Assembly: GCF_012034175.1 (NCBI RefSeq) | Contig: NZ_JAATEJ010000007.1 | Location: forward strand, 1 to 64,000 | Direction: 5' to 3' | DNA: 64,000 nucleotides | Origin: Actinacidiphila epipremni | GTDB lineage: Bacteria; Actinomycetota; Actinomycetes; Streptomycetales; Streptomycetaceae | Shown here: positions 31,689 through 40,529 of the stretch, in pieces | Layout of the letters: every line of letters starts with the position of its first letter | Numbering within the stretch: position 1 is the first letter of the stretch | Translations under genes and position numbers: made by a program | The notes under the pieces: generated by a model | What the model saw: the letters and a program-made list of their open reading frames with translations, nothing else | Databases searched by the model: none | What the model was told of the DNA's origin: nothing

Positions 31689-32947
31689 CGGGGCAGGTCC
31701 TTCCACGGGACGTCCTTGTCGGTGCGGGGCTCGGCGGGCAGGCCCAGCACCCGCTCGGCGACGATGTTGCGCAGGATCTCGGACGTGCCGCCCTCGATCG
31801 AGTTGCCCTTGGCCCGCAGGTAGCGGTAGCCGGCGTCGCGCCCGTAGAAGTCGACGCTTCCCGGCCGCACCATCGTCCAGTCGCCGTAGCGCAGCCCCTG
31901 CTCGCCCAGCAACTCGACCTCCAGGCCGCTCAGTTGCTGGTTCAGCCGGGCCATCGACAGCTTCAGGCCCGAGCCCTCGGGGCCCGGCGTGCCCACCGCC
32001 ATCTGCTGGCGCACCCGCTCGGCGGTGAGCCGGGCCACCTCGGCGTCCACCCACAGCCGCAGCAGCCGGTCGTGCAGCTCGGGGGTGCGCAGCTCAGGGC
32101 GCTCCCGCCAGGTCGCCGCGACCGGGCCGACCATGCCGCTCTCGCGCGGGACGGCGGAGCCGCCGCCGATCGCGACCCGCTCGTTCATGAGCGTCGCCTG
32201 CGCCACCCGCCAGCCGTCGCCGACCGCGCCGAGCCGGTGCGCGTCGGGGATCCGCACCCCGGTCAGGAAGACCTCGTTGAACTCCGCCTCGCCGGTGATC
32301 TGCCGCAGCGGCCTGACCTCCACACCCGGGTCGGTCATGTCGCACACGAAGTAGGTGATGCCGCGGTGCTTGGGCACGTCCGGGTCGGTGCGGGCGATGA
32401 GGATCGCCCAGCGGGCGGTGTGCGCGCTGGACGTCCACACCTTCTGGCCGTCCACCACCCAGTCGCCGCCGTCGCGCACCGCGCGGGTCCGCAGGCCCGC
32501 GAGGTCGGAGCCGGCACCGGGCTCGCTGAACAGCTGGCACCACACCTCCTCGCCGGTCCACAGCGGGCGCAGGAAGCGGGCGCGCTGCTCGGGGGTGCCG
32601 TAGGCGAGGATCGTCGGCGCCGCCATGCCGAGGCCGATGCCGATACGCCGCGGGTCGTTGTCCGGCGCGCCGGCCGCGGCCAGTTCCGCGTCGGCCACCG
32701 CCTGGAGGGCGCGCGGGGCGTCGAGGCCGCCGAGGCCGGCGGGGAAGTGGACCCAGGCGAGCCCGGCGTCGAAGCGGGCCCGCAGGAAGTCCCGCCGGCC
32801 GGTGGTACGCGGCGGGCAGGCCGCGAGCAGCGCCCGGGCCCGCTCCCGCACCTCCGCCGCGCCGACACCGCCGGCGCCGCCCGTACTCCCTGTGCCGCCT
32901 GCGCCGGGCATGCCGCCCGTACCGTTCGCGCTGCCCGTACCCGCCAT
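31685..32947 (-). CDS. Acyl-CoA dehydrogenase family protein
   Basis: 420 residues, ATG at 32947. The first 30 residues are a Gly-rich low-complexity tag. Contains WCQLFSEPGAGSDLAGLRTRA (FAD/substrate loop) and the C-terminal IEGGTSEILRNIVAERVLGLP motif, with the catalytic-site Glu of EGGT. Together with the downstream gene it looks like the paired ACADs used for long-chain, steroid or dicarboxylic-type acyl-CoA substrates. Regulated by a palindromic operator at 33008-33025. Confidence 0.9.
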   Translation of the reverse strand: MAGTGSANGTGGMPGAGGTGSTGGAGGVGAAEVRERARALLAACPPRTTGRRDFLRARFDAGLAWVHFPAGLGGLDAPRALQAVADAELAAAGAPDNDPRRIGIGLGMAAPTILAYGTPEQRARFLRPLWTGEEVWCQLFSEPGAGSDLAGLRTRAVRDGGDWVVDGQKVWTSSAHTARWAILIARTDPDVPKHRGITYFVCDMTDPGVEVRPLRQITGEAEFNEVFLTGVRIPDAHRLGAVGDGWRVAQATLMNERVAIGGGSAVPRESGMVGPVAATWRERPELRTPELHDRLLRLWVDAEVARLTAERVRQQMAVGTPGPEGSGLKLSMARLNQQLSGLEVELLGEQGLRYGDWTMVRPGSVDFYGRDAGYRYLRAKGNSIEGGTSEILRNIVAERVLGLPAEPRTDKDVPWKDLPR

Positions 32948-33007
32948 ACCCGCGCCGTCCCTTCCGCCGCCGGGCCCGCCGGAGGCTCCGGCGCCGCTCC
33001 TGCGTGC

Positions 33008-33025
33008 TAAGCAAGCGCTTGGTAA
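33008..33025 (-). promoter_or_regulatory. Palindromic operator in the promoter of the acyl-CoA dehydrogenase pair
   Basis: CAAGCGCTTG (33012-33021) is a perfect 10-bp palindrome, flanked by imperfect continuation in TAAG/GGTA. Sits about 60-80 bases upstream of the 32947 ATG, and reads as GTTACCAAGCGCTTGCTTAG on the coding strand. Length and symmetry suit a TetR-family regulator of acyl-CoA metabolism. No TetR gene is in the window, so the regulator is unknown. Confidence 0.6.
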
Positions 33026-33035
33026 CGTACTCCCC

Positions 33036-34502
33036 TCAGAGCCTCACGGCCAGCGAGTACAGCCGGGTGATCTGGTTCGCGCTGTTGTTGTCGTCCGACA
33101 CCATCAGCAACGGCCGCCACCCCTTGCGCGGCCCGTCCCGCCACACCGGCCCCAGCGCCATGCCCTCGACGTTGTCCAGCAGCGGGTTGCGCTGGTCCGG
33201 CTCGGAGCGCGCGACCCGGCCCCGGCCGCCCGCCGGGCAGTCCGCGAGGTCGAACAGCAGCGCGCGCTGCACGTACGTGTTCGCCGGCAGGTTGTACAGC
33301 GACGTCATACGGGAGACGTCCCGGGCGCCGGCCAGCGACAGCTCCGCCACCTGGATCGCGTTGCCGAGCCCGCCCACGTACTGCCGCTCCAGCGCCAGCA
33401 GGTGGTCGTCGTCCACGGCCACCAGGTCCGCGAGGTTCAGCCCGTCCCCTGACCGGTAGGCGTACTGCCCGGCGGGGACGTACGCGCCGCCCGGCGAGCC
33501 CTGGTAGCGCTGGATGCGCAGCACGTTCGCCCCGCGGTTGTCGCCGTCCTGCGCCAGCGGCGCCTCCCAGCCCGCGTACAGGTACCTCCCGTCCGGCGAG
33601 ACCGTCAGCGACTCGATGCTGCGGCCCTGCTGGGCGCTGCCCTTGGGCGGATAGGACAGGTTGTCCGGGATCGTGAGGTCCGGGCCGACCTGCCGGCCGG
33701 TGGCCGTGTCGAAGCGGCGGATCGCCGGGCCGGTCTCCGAGCCGATCAGCATCGTGCCCAGGGCCTTGCCCGCCGCCTGCTCGACGACCATCGACTCGGC
33801 GTCGTACCAGCTGTCCGGGAAGGGCGAGCCGTCCGCGCGCCGCAGGGCGATCGCGGTGGACGGCCGCGGGTCGAGGTCGGTCAGCGAGCCGAGCCGCAGC
33901 GGGAAGACCCGGCCGGAGTCGTTGTCGGCGACGGTGAGGGCGCGCGTCTGGTCGCCGGGCAGGAAGGCGATCGCCGACAGGCCGCCGATCGGCTCGTTGT
34001 CGACCTGCTTCTTGTTCAACGCGTCGGAGTGGTCCAGCAGTTCGGCGTGCGAGCCGCACATCCCGGCCGCCGCGCCCGGATGCGCGTCGCGCCACCATGT
34101 CAGGCCCGGCTGCGCCAGCAGCCCCAGCGCCAGCCCGGCCGCCCCCGCCGCCAGCGACCAGCGCACCCGGTGCCGCGGCGGCACCGGCGGCGGGGCCTCG
34201 GGGAAGAGTGCCGGCAGCACCGCCCGGTTGCGGACGAAGTCCAGGCCGCCGACCCCGTTGTGGTCCTCGTCCTGCGGCGTCTGCGGCGCCGCCGGCTTCA
34301 GCGCCGCGATGCGCTGCGCGACCGCCTCGCACACCGCGTGCAGCCCGAGCATGCCCGGCCCGCCCTCCACGCCGCCGTCGAGCACGTCCACCAGTGCGCC
34401 GGTGAAGACCGTGCAGCGGTCCGGGTAGGGCGCGTGCGAGGGCCGGTCGCGCGGCGAGGACGCCATCGTGTACGACCCGCTGACATCCCGCAGCGTCTGC
34501 AC
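33036..34502 (-). CDS. Caspase C-terminal fragment - TM - phytase/esterase-like propeller
   Basis: About 488 residues from a GTG at 34502; the frame is open to the MITE at 34513. Residues 1-70 continue the caspase fold (SYTMASSPRD, CTVFTGALVDVLDGG). A membrane helix lies about 110-130 (WSLAAGAAGLALGLLAQPG), and about 145-480 is a beta-rich phytase-like/esterase-like module with GGLSAIAFLPGDQTRALTVAD. This is the distal part of the caspase gene at 35185, cut off by the MITE. Whether it is still translated, from the GTG or by reinitiation, is unknown. Confidence 0.7.
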   Translation of the reverse strand: MQTLRDVSGSYTMASSPRDRPSHAPYPDRCTVFTGALVDVLDGGVEGGPGMLGLHAVCEAVAQRIAALKPAAPQTPQDEDHNGVGGLDFVRNRAVLPALFPEAPPPVPPRHRVRWSLAAGAAGLALGLLAQPGLTWWRDAHPGAAAGMCGSHAELLDHSDALNKKQVDNEPIGGLSAIAFLPGDQTRALTVADNDSGRVFPLRLGSLTDLDPRPSTAIALRRADGSPFPDSWYDAESMVVEQAAGKALGTMLIGSETGPAIRRFDTATGRQVGPDLTIPDNLSYPPKGSAQQGRSIESLTVSPDGRYLYAGWEAPLAQDGDNRGANVLRIQRYQGSPGGAYVPAGQYAYRSGDGLNLADLVAVDDDHLLALERQYVGGLGNAIQVAELSLAGARDVSRMTSLYNLPANTYVQRALLFDLADCPAGGRGRVARSEPDQRNPLLDNVEGMALGPVWRDGPRKGWRPLLMVSDDNNSANQITRLYSLAVRL

Positions 34503-35185
34503 CGCGGCCTCGGGCCTGTTTTAAAAGTCCCGTCTGCCCGGAGGGGCTGGGCACGCACGCTTGCCGCGTTGTCGGTCGTCGGCGCAGCCCGCTGCGCTCT
34601 CCTCCCTCCGCCTTGCAATCGCACGCACCCAGCCCCTCCGGCCCCCGCCCTTACGGGCGGGACGACGCTACTTTTAAAACAGGCCCGGCGCCCCCGGATG
34701 CCGCGGTCGGCCGCGGACATGCCCGCGATGGCCTGGCCGCTGTAGCAGCAGTCCAGCACCAGGACGCGGCGCTGCGGGGCGCCGGTGTCGCTGATCGCCC
34801 GCCGTACGTGCCCGATCGGCACGCAGGTGTCCGGGTAGTCCTCGACGGAGCCGGGCAGCGTCAGGTGCAGGTCGTTGTCGTCGCGGTCCAGCAGCCCGTG
34901 GCCCGCGTAGTAGACCAGCAGCGTGTCCTTGGCCAGCAGCGCCGCCTTGCGGATCGGCTCCACGAGCTCGTACGGCGTCGCCGGGTTCGCCACGACGATG
35001 ACCCGCTCCTGCGGGACGCCCCAGATCTCCGGGCTGGTCAGCGCCTTCTTCAGCTCGGTGAGGTTGTGCCGGACGCTGCGCAGGGGATCGAGCCTGGCGT
35101 AGTCGTCCACGCCGATCAGCACGCACGCCGACAGCTCCGGCTCGATCCGCCGCGAGCCCGTCCCGGCGGTGCCCGGCTCGCTCAC
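34298..35185 (-). pseudogene. EACC1-associated caspase-like protease, interrupted N-terminal part
   Basis: Starts with a GTG at 35185 that overlaps the EACC1 stop (GTGA). Residues 1-165 are native: the caspase fold with catalytic His96 in YYAGHG and Cys147 in LVLDCCYSG. Then the reading frame enters the MITE at 34685 and continues out of frame to a stop at 34298. The rest of the caspase and its C-terminal domain is in another frame at 33036-34511. Removing the MITE plus a 4-base duplication (169 bases) leaves the two parts one base out of phase, so a further small change has occurred. Confidence 0.75.
34513..34685. mobile_element. MITE inserted in the caspase gene
   Basis: A 173-base segment with terminal inverted repeats GGCCTGTTTTAAAAGT / ACTTTTAAAACAGGCC. 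Including the next bases, the match CGGGCCTGTTTTAAAAGT extends to 18 bp. The flanking bases GGCC can be read as a 4-base target duplication. Internal arms (CGGAGGGGCTGGG near 34540; CCCAGCCCCTCCGG near 34628) let the whole element fold as one long hairpin. No transposase is encoded. Confidence 0.85.
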
Positions 35186-35577
35186 CGCGCCCCGCCTTCC
35201 GCATCCTCCTGCGGGGCCGGCTCCTGCCCGCCGTCCGGGGGTGCCGCGCCCGCGAGGATGCCCAGGTCGCGCAACACCGCCTCCGCCCGGGCCCGTTCGG
35301 CGTCCGGGGCGATCACCACCACCGTCACCGGTGGGGCGGTACGGCGGTCGCGGTGGCGCCAGGCCAGATACGACCGCGCCAGCTCGCCCAGCGCTGCGCC
35401 CGACGACAGCACCGCGCTCACCGCCTCCAGCGCCGGCGACATCCGCCCGGGCTGCGCCCCTGGCACCGGTGTGACGTCGACGGTTCCGCGTAACGCGCGG
35501 TCGCCGGCGAGCCACGCCCGCAGCGAGCGCAGCTCCCGCTCCGCCCCGGCGCCCGCCACCTCGAACCTGATCTCCAC
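35182..35577 (-). CDS. Effector-associated constant component EACC1
   Basis: About 131 residues from the GTG at 35577 (VEIRFEVAGAGAEREL); upstream in-frame starts at 35592, 35610 and 35622 are possible. The sequence follows the EACC1 pattern: a short beta-rich N-terminus, LRSLRAWLAGDRALRG, PGRMSPALEAVSAVLSSGAALGELARSYLAWRH and a TVVVIAPD strand. EACC1 is known as the constant component of actinobacterial conflict systems paired with caspases or trypsins. Overlaps the caspase gene by GTGA. Confidence 0.8.
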   Translation of the reverse strand: MEIRFEVAGAGAERELRSLRAWLAGDRALRGTVDVTPVPGAQPGRMSPALEAVSAVLSSGAALGELARSYLAWRHRDRRTAPPVTVVVIAPDAERARAEAVLRDLGILAGAAPPDGGQEPAPQEDAEGGAR

Positions 35578-35750
35578 GGCCTCCCCCTTCACGGCCTCGA
35601 AATCCCGCACCAAAGGGTGCACGTTCGACGTAGCACAGCCATGGTAGGCGGCGCGGCCACTCTCCTACCGGCCTTATCGCGTTGGCCCGTCGGCCACCCG
35701 GCGGTCGCCGCGCGGACACGCAGGCGAAGAGGTCGGCGTGCGGCGGCGGG

Positions 35751-37025
<1,275 letters not shown>

Positions 37026-37287
37026 GTCCGTTCCCCTACCCTCCGGTGGGGAGGACCCCACTGCCGCTCGCCTGCTCGCGTGTCTGCCTGCCGGTGCCGG
37101 GCCGCCCGGGCAGCCGCCCACAGCTTACGGACTCCGCTCCCGAAGCGGCGTGAAGCCCCGCAGGCGGCGGGCGGTGAATTGTCAGTGCCGGGTGGGATTC
37201 TTGACGGGTGGCGCGAGGCCCGTCCGACGGGCCGTCACCGCCGTGCACGATCTGCCAACGGCCCGCCGAGCAAGGGGGATTGACGCC

Positions 37288-37542
37288 GTGAAAGGTGATC
37301 GCGTGGAGATAGTCGTCGACGCCGGGGACAGCACCCGTACGTATGAGGTGGTGGCCACCCGGGCCGGCCGCCGGGTGGAGACCGCGGTACGCCGCGGGGT
37401 GGTGGAAGTGAGCGAGGTCACCCGCAGCGGGACGGTGGTGCGCACCGCCCGCTTCATGGCCACCCGGGTGCTCGCCCTGGTCGAGCAGCCCGTCCCGCGG
37501 GACGACGAGTCGGTCGCCGCCGCCGCCGAGTCTCGGGGATGA
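37288..37542 (+). CDS. Small conserved protein
   Basis: 84 residues from the GTG at 37288 behind AAGGGGG. Beta-rich N-terminus (KGDRVEIVVDAGDSTRTYEVV), with an Arg/Val-rich middle and an acidic Ala-rich end. Looks like a single small barrel or ribbon. No family recognised. An in-frame ORF from 36943 is rejected because it overlaps the kinase. Confidence 0.6.
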   Translation: MKGDRVEIVVDAGDSTRTYEVVATRAGRRVETAVRRGVVEVSEVTRSGTVVRTARFMATRVLALVEQPVPRDDESVAAAAESRG

Positions 37543-37774
37543 CCCCGGGAAGGCGGAGGCCGGTGTCCACCCAGGGGAGTACGCCGGGGGTCCGCCGTCA
37601 TCCTCCGGGATGCCCGCGAAGGGGTACCGCAGCCTGACGTGCGGGAGCCGCGGCGGCCCTAGATTTGAGGTCAAGCGGCGGGCGGAGCACTCGTCCCCCG
37701 AGGTCAAACGCCCGCCGCCCCCGACGACTGCTGGACGCGACCGACCGCACCGCACACCCCGGGAGGGGGCAGGC
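37543..37774 (+). other. Intergenic region with paired GAGGTCAA direct repeats
   Basis: GAGGTCAAGCG (37668-37678) and GAGGTCAAACG (37700-37710) are direct repeats 32 bases apart, flanked by complementary CGGCGGGCG/CGCCCGCCG. Possible operator for the small membrane protein gene at 37775. Confidence 0.35.
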
Positions 37775-37957
37775 ATGGCGAACACGGTGACCCGCACCGC
37801 ACGCGCCGTGCGCGGCACCCGGCGCACCGGGCCCCGCCACCCGCTGGTGGCGGCGGCCATGGTGCTGCCGCTGGCCGCCCTGCTCGCCTACCTCTTCGGC
37901 GGAGTCGACGCGGTGGTCACCCAGGCGTCGTCCGTGGCCGGCCTGATGGGGCGCTGA
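37775..37957 (+). CDS. Small membrane protein
   Basis: 60 residues from the ATG at 37775 behind GGGAGGGGG. Basic N-terminus (about 1-22) then one hydrophobic helix (about 24-42) and a short tail. Signal-anchor topology likely. Too short to assign. Confidence 0.55.
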   Translation: MANTVTRTARAVRGTRRTGPRHPLVAAAMVLPLAALLAYLFGGVDAVVTQASSVAGLMGR

Positions 37958-38043
37958 AAGGCGCTCCCGACCTGGAAGAGCGGTCCGGGTCAGGGACTCA
38001 CCGGTGGACCCCGTGGGGACGGGGGTAGGCGGACGACTGTGCT

Positions 38044-38071
38044 TGCCCGGGCATCATCCGATGCCCGGGCA
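38044..38071 (+). terminator. Perfect hairpin after the small membrane protein gene
   Basis: TGCCCGGGCATC (38044-38055) / GATGCCCGGGCA (38060-38071), 12 bp, loop ATCC. Related CCGGGCAT words follow at 38086. Confidence 0.75.
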
Positions 38072-38190
38072 TTGCGCTGTCCGGGCATGGGGCGACGCCC
38101 GGCGCCGAAGCCAGGTGCCGACCCCCGGTGCCGACGTCGGGTGCCGACGCGCGTCGCCGGCCCCGGGGAGCCCGCCGCGGGCGCCGCCCC

Positions 38191-38320
38191 GCGCTGCCCG
38201 GGCCCCGCGCCACCCCGCCCCGCGCTGCCCGGGCCCCGCGCCACCCCGCCCCGCGCCGTCCGGGTCCCGCGCCGCCCTGCGCTGTCCGGGCCCCGCGCCA
38301 CCCCGCCCCGCGCCGCCCGG
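38191..38320. repeat. Degenerate GC-rich tandem repeat
   Basis: About four imperfect units of 25-31 bases, built around CGGGCCCCGCGCCACCCCGC. Lies between the terminator at 38044 and the phosphotransferase start. Probably replication slippage in a non-coding stretch; no RNA structure was evident beyond base composition. Confidence 0.6.
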
Positions 38321-38381
38321 CCCGCCGCCGGACGGCCCCCTTCGCCGGGCCGGGCAGGCGGCGGGATGCTTGACTGGGCCG

Positions 38382-39452
38382 ATGACGACCACGGGGGAGC
38401 AGTCCGGGGCCCGGCGCGGCGGCACCGTCCGTATCGACCGGCAGGCGGCCCGCCGCGGCGCCGGCCCGGCCGCCGACGACGCCCTGATCGCGGCGCTCGC
38501 CGCCACCGCCGCAGCAGCCGCCCGCCGCACCGCCCGCCCCCCGGGCGCCGCCCCCGCCCCGCCCACCGTCCCGGCCGCCACCACCGTGCTGGCCGACCGC
38601 CCCGACGGCACGGTCGTACGGGTCGGGTCCGTCGTCGCCAAGGCCCACGCCCCCGGCACCGACGCCGCCGCCCTCGCCGTCCGGGTCGCCGTCGCCGCCC
38701 ACCCGGCGCTGCGCGGCATCCTGCTCGCCCCGCTCCCGCCCGAGCCGGCCGCCGAGGGTGCCTGCGGCGTCCTGGAGCCCGCGGCCGGCGGCGGCCGGCC
38801 CGTCACCGCCTGGCCCTACGGCCTGCCCGTCGACCGGCACGACCCCGCCGCCGCCCCCTGGGCCGAGGCGGCCGTGCTGCTCGCCCGGCTGCACAACGTG
38901 CCGCCCGCCGCGCTCCCCGGCCCGCTGCCGCCGATGCGCGGCCCCGCCAAGGCCGCCCTCGCCGTCGCCCGGCTGCGGGCCGTACCGGACTGCGCGGCGG
39001 CCCGTACCGTACGGCGGGCCTGGCGGCGGCTGCCCGCGTGGGCCAGGGACGAGGCGCCGCACCCCGGGCCCGCCGCCCTCTGCCACGGCGACCTGCACCT
39101 CGGCCAGCTCGTCCGGCACCCCGCCCCCGACGGCCCCTGGCTGCTCATCGACGTCGACGACCTCGGCACCGGCCCGGCCGCCTGGGACCTCGCCCGCCCC
39201 GCCATGTGGTTCGCCGCCGGCCTGCTGGAACCCGACGCCTGGGCCCGCTTCCTGGCCGCCTACCGCGCCGCCGGCGGCCCCGCGGTGCCGCACACCGGCG
39301 ACCCGTGGGCGCAACTGGACGTACCCGCCCGCGCGTTGGCCGTACAGACCGCGGCGATAGGTGTCGCCAAGGCGGCCCGGGAGGGACGCGAACTCGACGA
39401 GGCGGAGTCCGAACTCGTGGCCACCTGCGCCCGTATCGCCCAACTAGAGTGA
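38382..39452 (+). CDS. Phosphotransferase family protein (APH-like)
   Basis: 356 residues, ATG at 38382 with a weak ribosome site. The kinase-like core shows the Brenner motif ALCHGDLHLGQLV (catalytic Asp) and the metal-binding LIDVDDLGTGPAAWDLA. The N-terminal nucleotide-binding lobe is unusually Ala/Pro-rich and lacks an obvious P-loop. Could phosphorylate an antibiotic, sugar or other hydroxyl compound; the gene gives no hint which. Confidence 0.8.
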   Translation: MTTTGEQSGARRGGTVRIDRQAARRGAGPAADDALIAALAATAAAAARRTARPPGAAPAPPTVPAATTVLADRPDGTVVRVGSVVAKAHAPGTDAAALAVRVAVAAHPALRGILLAPLPPEPAAEGACGVLEPAAGGGRPVTAWPYGLPVDRHDPAAAPWAEAAVLLARLHNVPPAALPGPLPPMRGPAKAALAVARLRAVPDCAAARTVRRAWRRLPAWARDEAPHPGPAALCHGDLHLGQLVRHPAPDGPWLLIDVDDLGTGPAAWDLARPAMWFAAGLLEPDAWARFLAAYRAAGGPAVPHTGDPWAQLDVPARALAVQTAAIGVAKAAREGRELDEAESELVATCARIAQLE

Positions 39453-39487
39453 ACTCACGTGTTCGACGCGAGGAGTTGATTTCGACG

Positions 39488-39802
39488 ATGTTGGTCTGCC
39501 CCAAGTGCCACGGCCAGATGCAGACGTACAACCGCAGTGGCGTCCAGATCGAGCAGTGCACCAACTGCCGCGGCATCTTTCTCGACTACGGCGAGCTCGA
39601 AGCCCTGACCCAGCTCGAAGGCAAGTGGCAGCAGCCCGCCCCGCCGCCCGCCTACCCCGCCCCGCCCATGCAGCCCGGCTACCCGCAGCCCCCGGCCCCC
39701 GCCTGGGGCGCCCCGCAGCACTACGGCCACGGGCACGGGCACGGCCACGGCCACAAGCACCACGGCCACGGCGGCTTCGCCCACATGCTCTTCTCGTCCT
39801 GA
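39488..39802 (+). CDS. TFIIB-type zinc-ribbon protein with His-rich tail
   Basis: 104 residues from the ATG at 39488, GAGGAG upstream. Residues 4-27 are a zinc ribbon CPKC-x(n)-CTNC of the zf-TFIIB group. The middle is Pro/Tyr-rich, and residues about 79-97 are an almost pure Gly-His repeat (GHGHGHGHKHHGHGG), a likely metal-binding tail. Known relatives are of unknown function. Followed by a bidirectional terminator before the tRNA cluster. Confidence 0.8.
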   Translation: MLVCPKCHGQMQTYNRSGVQIEQCTNCRGIFLDYGELEALTQLEGKWQQPAPPPAYPAPPMQPGYPQPPAPAWGAPQHYGHGHGHGHGHKHHGHGGFAHMLFSS

Positions 39803-39825
39803 CGACCCGCGCCGCGCACACGGCG

Positions 39826-39856
39826 AAGGGCCCGCAAGCGGTGCTTGCGGGCCCTT
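39826..39856. terminator. Bidirectional terminator between zinc-ribbon gene and tRNA cluster
   Basis: 14-bp perfect stem AAGGGCCCGCAAGC (39826-39839) / GCTTGCGGGCCCTT (39843-39856), loop GGT. T-run on one side. Confidence 0.85.
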
Positions 39857-39872
39857 CGGCCGTAGCTGCTGG

Positions 39873-39944
39873 TGGACGATACTGGGATTGAACCAGTGAC
39901 CTCTTCCGTGTCAGGGAAGCGCTCTCCCGCTGAGCTAATCGTCC
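39873..39944 (-). tRNA. tRNA-Val (GAC)
   Basis: 72 nt on the reverse strand. Acceptor GGACGAT/ATCGTCC, anticodon loop with GAC, T-arm TGGTTCAATCC type. Last of three tandem Val(GAC) genes. The 3' CCA is not encoded. Confidence 0.95.
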
Positions 39945-39978
39945 TCGGGTCCCGGCCGCCGGGGGCGCCGGTGCCTGG

Positions 39979-40050
39979 TGCGCGATACTGGGATTGAACC
40001 AGTGACCTCTTCCGTGTCAGGGAAGCGCTCTCCCGCTGAGCTAATCGCGC
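39979..40050 (-). tRNA. tRNA-Val (GAC), variant acceptor stem
   Basis: 72 nt. The body is identical to its two neighbours, but the acceptor is GCGCGAT/ATCGCGC, with compensated changes at pairs 2 and 3. Confidence 0.95.
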
Positions 40051-40081
40051 GGGTCTCCTGCTCGGGGCCGGTGGGCCCCCG

Positions 40082-40153
40082 TGGACGATACTGGGATTGA
40101 ACCAGTGACCTCTTCCGTGTCAGGGAAGCGCTCTCCCGCTGAGCTAATCGTCC
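40082..40153 (-). tRNA. tRNA-Val (GAC)
   Basis: 72 nt, acceptor GGACGAT/ATCGTCC; same as the copy at 39873. Confidence 0.95.
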
Positions 40154-40157
40154 TTGG

Positions 40158-40228
40158 AGGTGGAGACGGGATTTGAACCCGTGTAGACGGCTTTGCAGGC
40201 CGTTGCCTCGCCTCTCGGCCACTCCACC
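40158..40228 (-). tRNA. tRNA-Cys (GCA)
   Basis: 71 nt, acceptor GGTGGAG/CTCCACC with discriminator T; anticodon GCA in the CTGCAAA loop. Four bases separate it from the next tRNA-Val. Confidence 0.95.
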
Positions 40229-40264
40229 ACAGCGCGGAGGGTCCCGGGAGGATCCCCCACATCG

Positions 40265-40337
40265 AGCGGACGACGAGATTCGAACTCGCGACCCTCACCT
40301 TGGCAAGGTGATGCTCTACCAACTGAGCCACGTCCGC
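40265..40337 (-). tRNA. tRNA-Gly (GCC)
   Basis: 73 nt, acceptor GCGGACG/CGTCCGC, discriminator T, anticodon GCC. First gene of the Gly-Cys-Val-Val-Val transcript. Useful comparison for the permuted Gly-like RNA at 2492, which shares U73 and the C2-G71 acceptor. Confidence 0.95.
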
Positions 40338-40529
40338 CTGCCGGCCCTCGAAACACGTTCCCGGGCGACGGGTTGAACTCTAGCGGATTCCCGGTCCAGC
40401 TCAAAAACCGGTTTCCGCAGCGTGCCGGGCCAATGACCGGCAGTTGACGCGCGGGGAGCCCTGCGACCTCCCGCGACCGGCCCGGCCTAGACTCGGCTCA
40501 CGCCCCTCCCCGGACCCCAGGAAGGCACC

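Noticed and set aside
38004-38381. N-terminal extension of the phosphotransferase through the GC repeat
   Set aside because: The frame is open only because of the repeat's composition; ATG 38382 gives the domain start.
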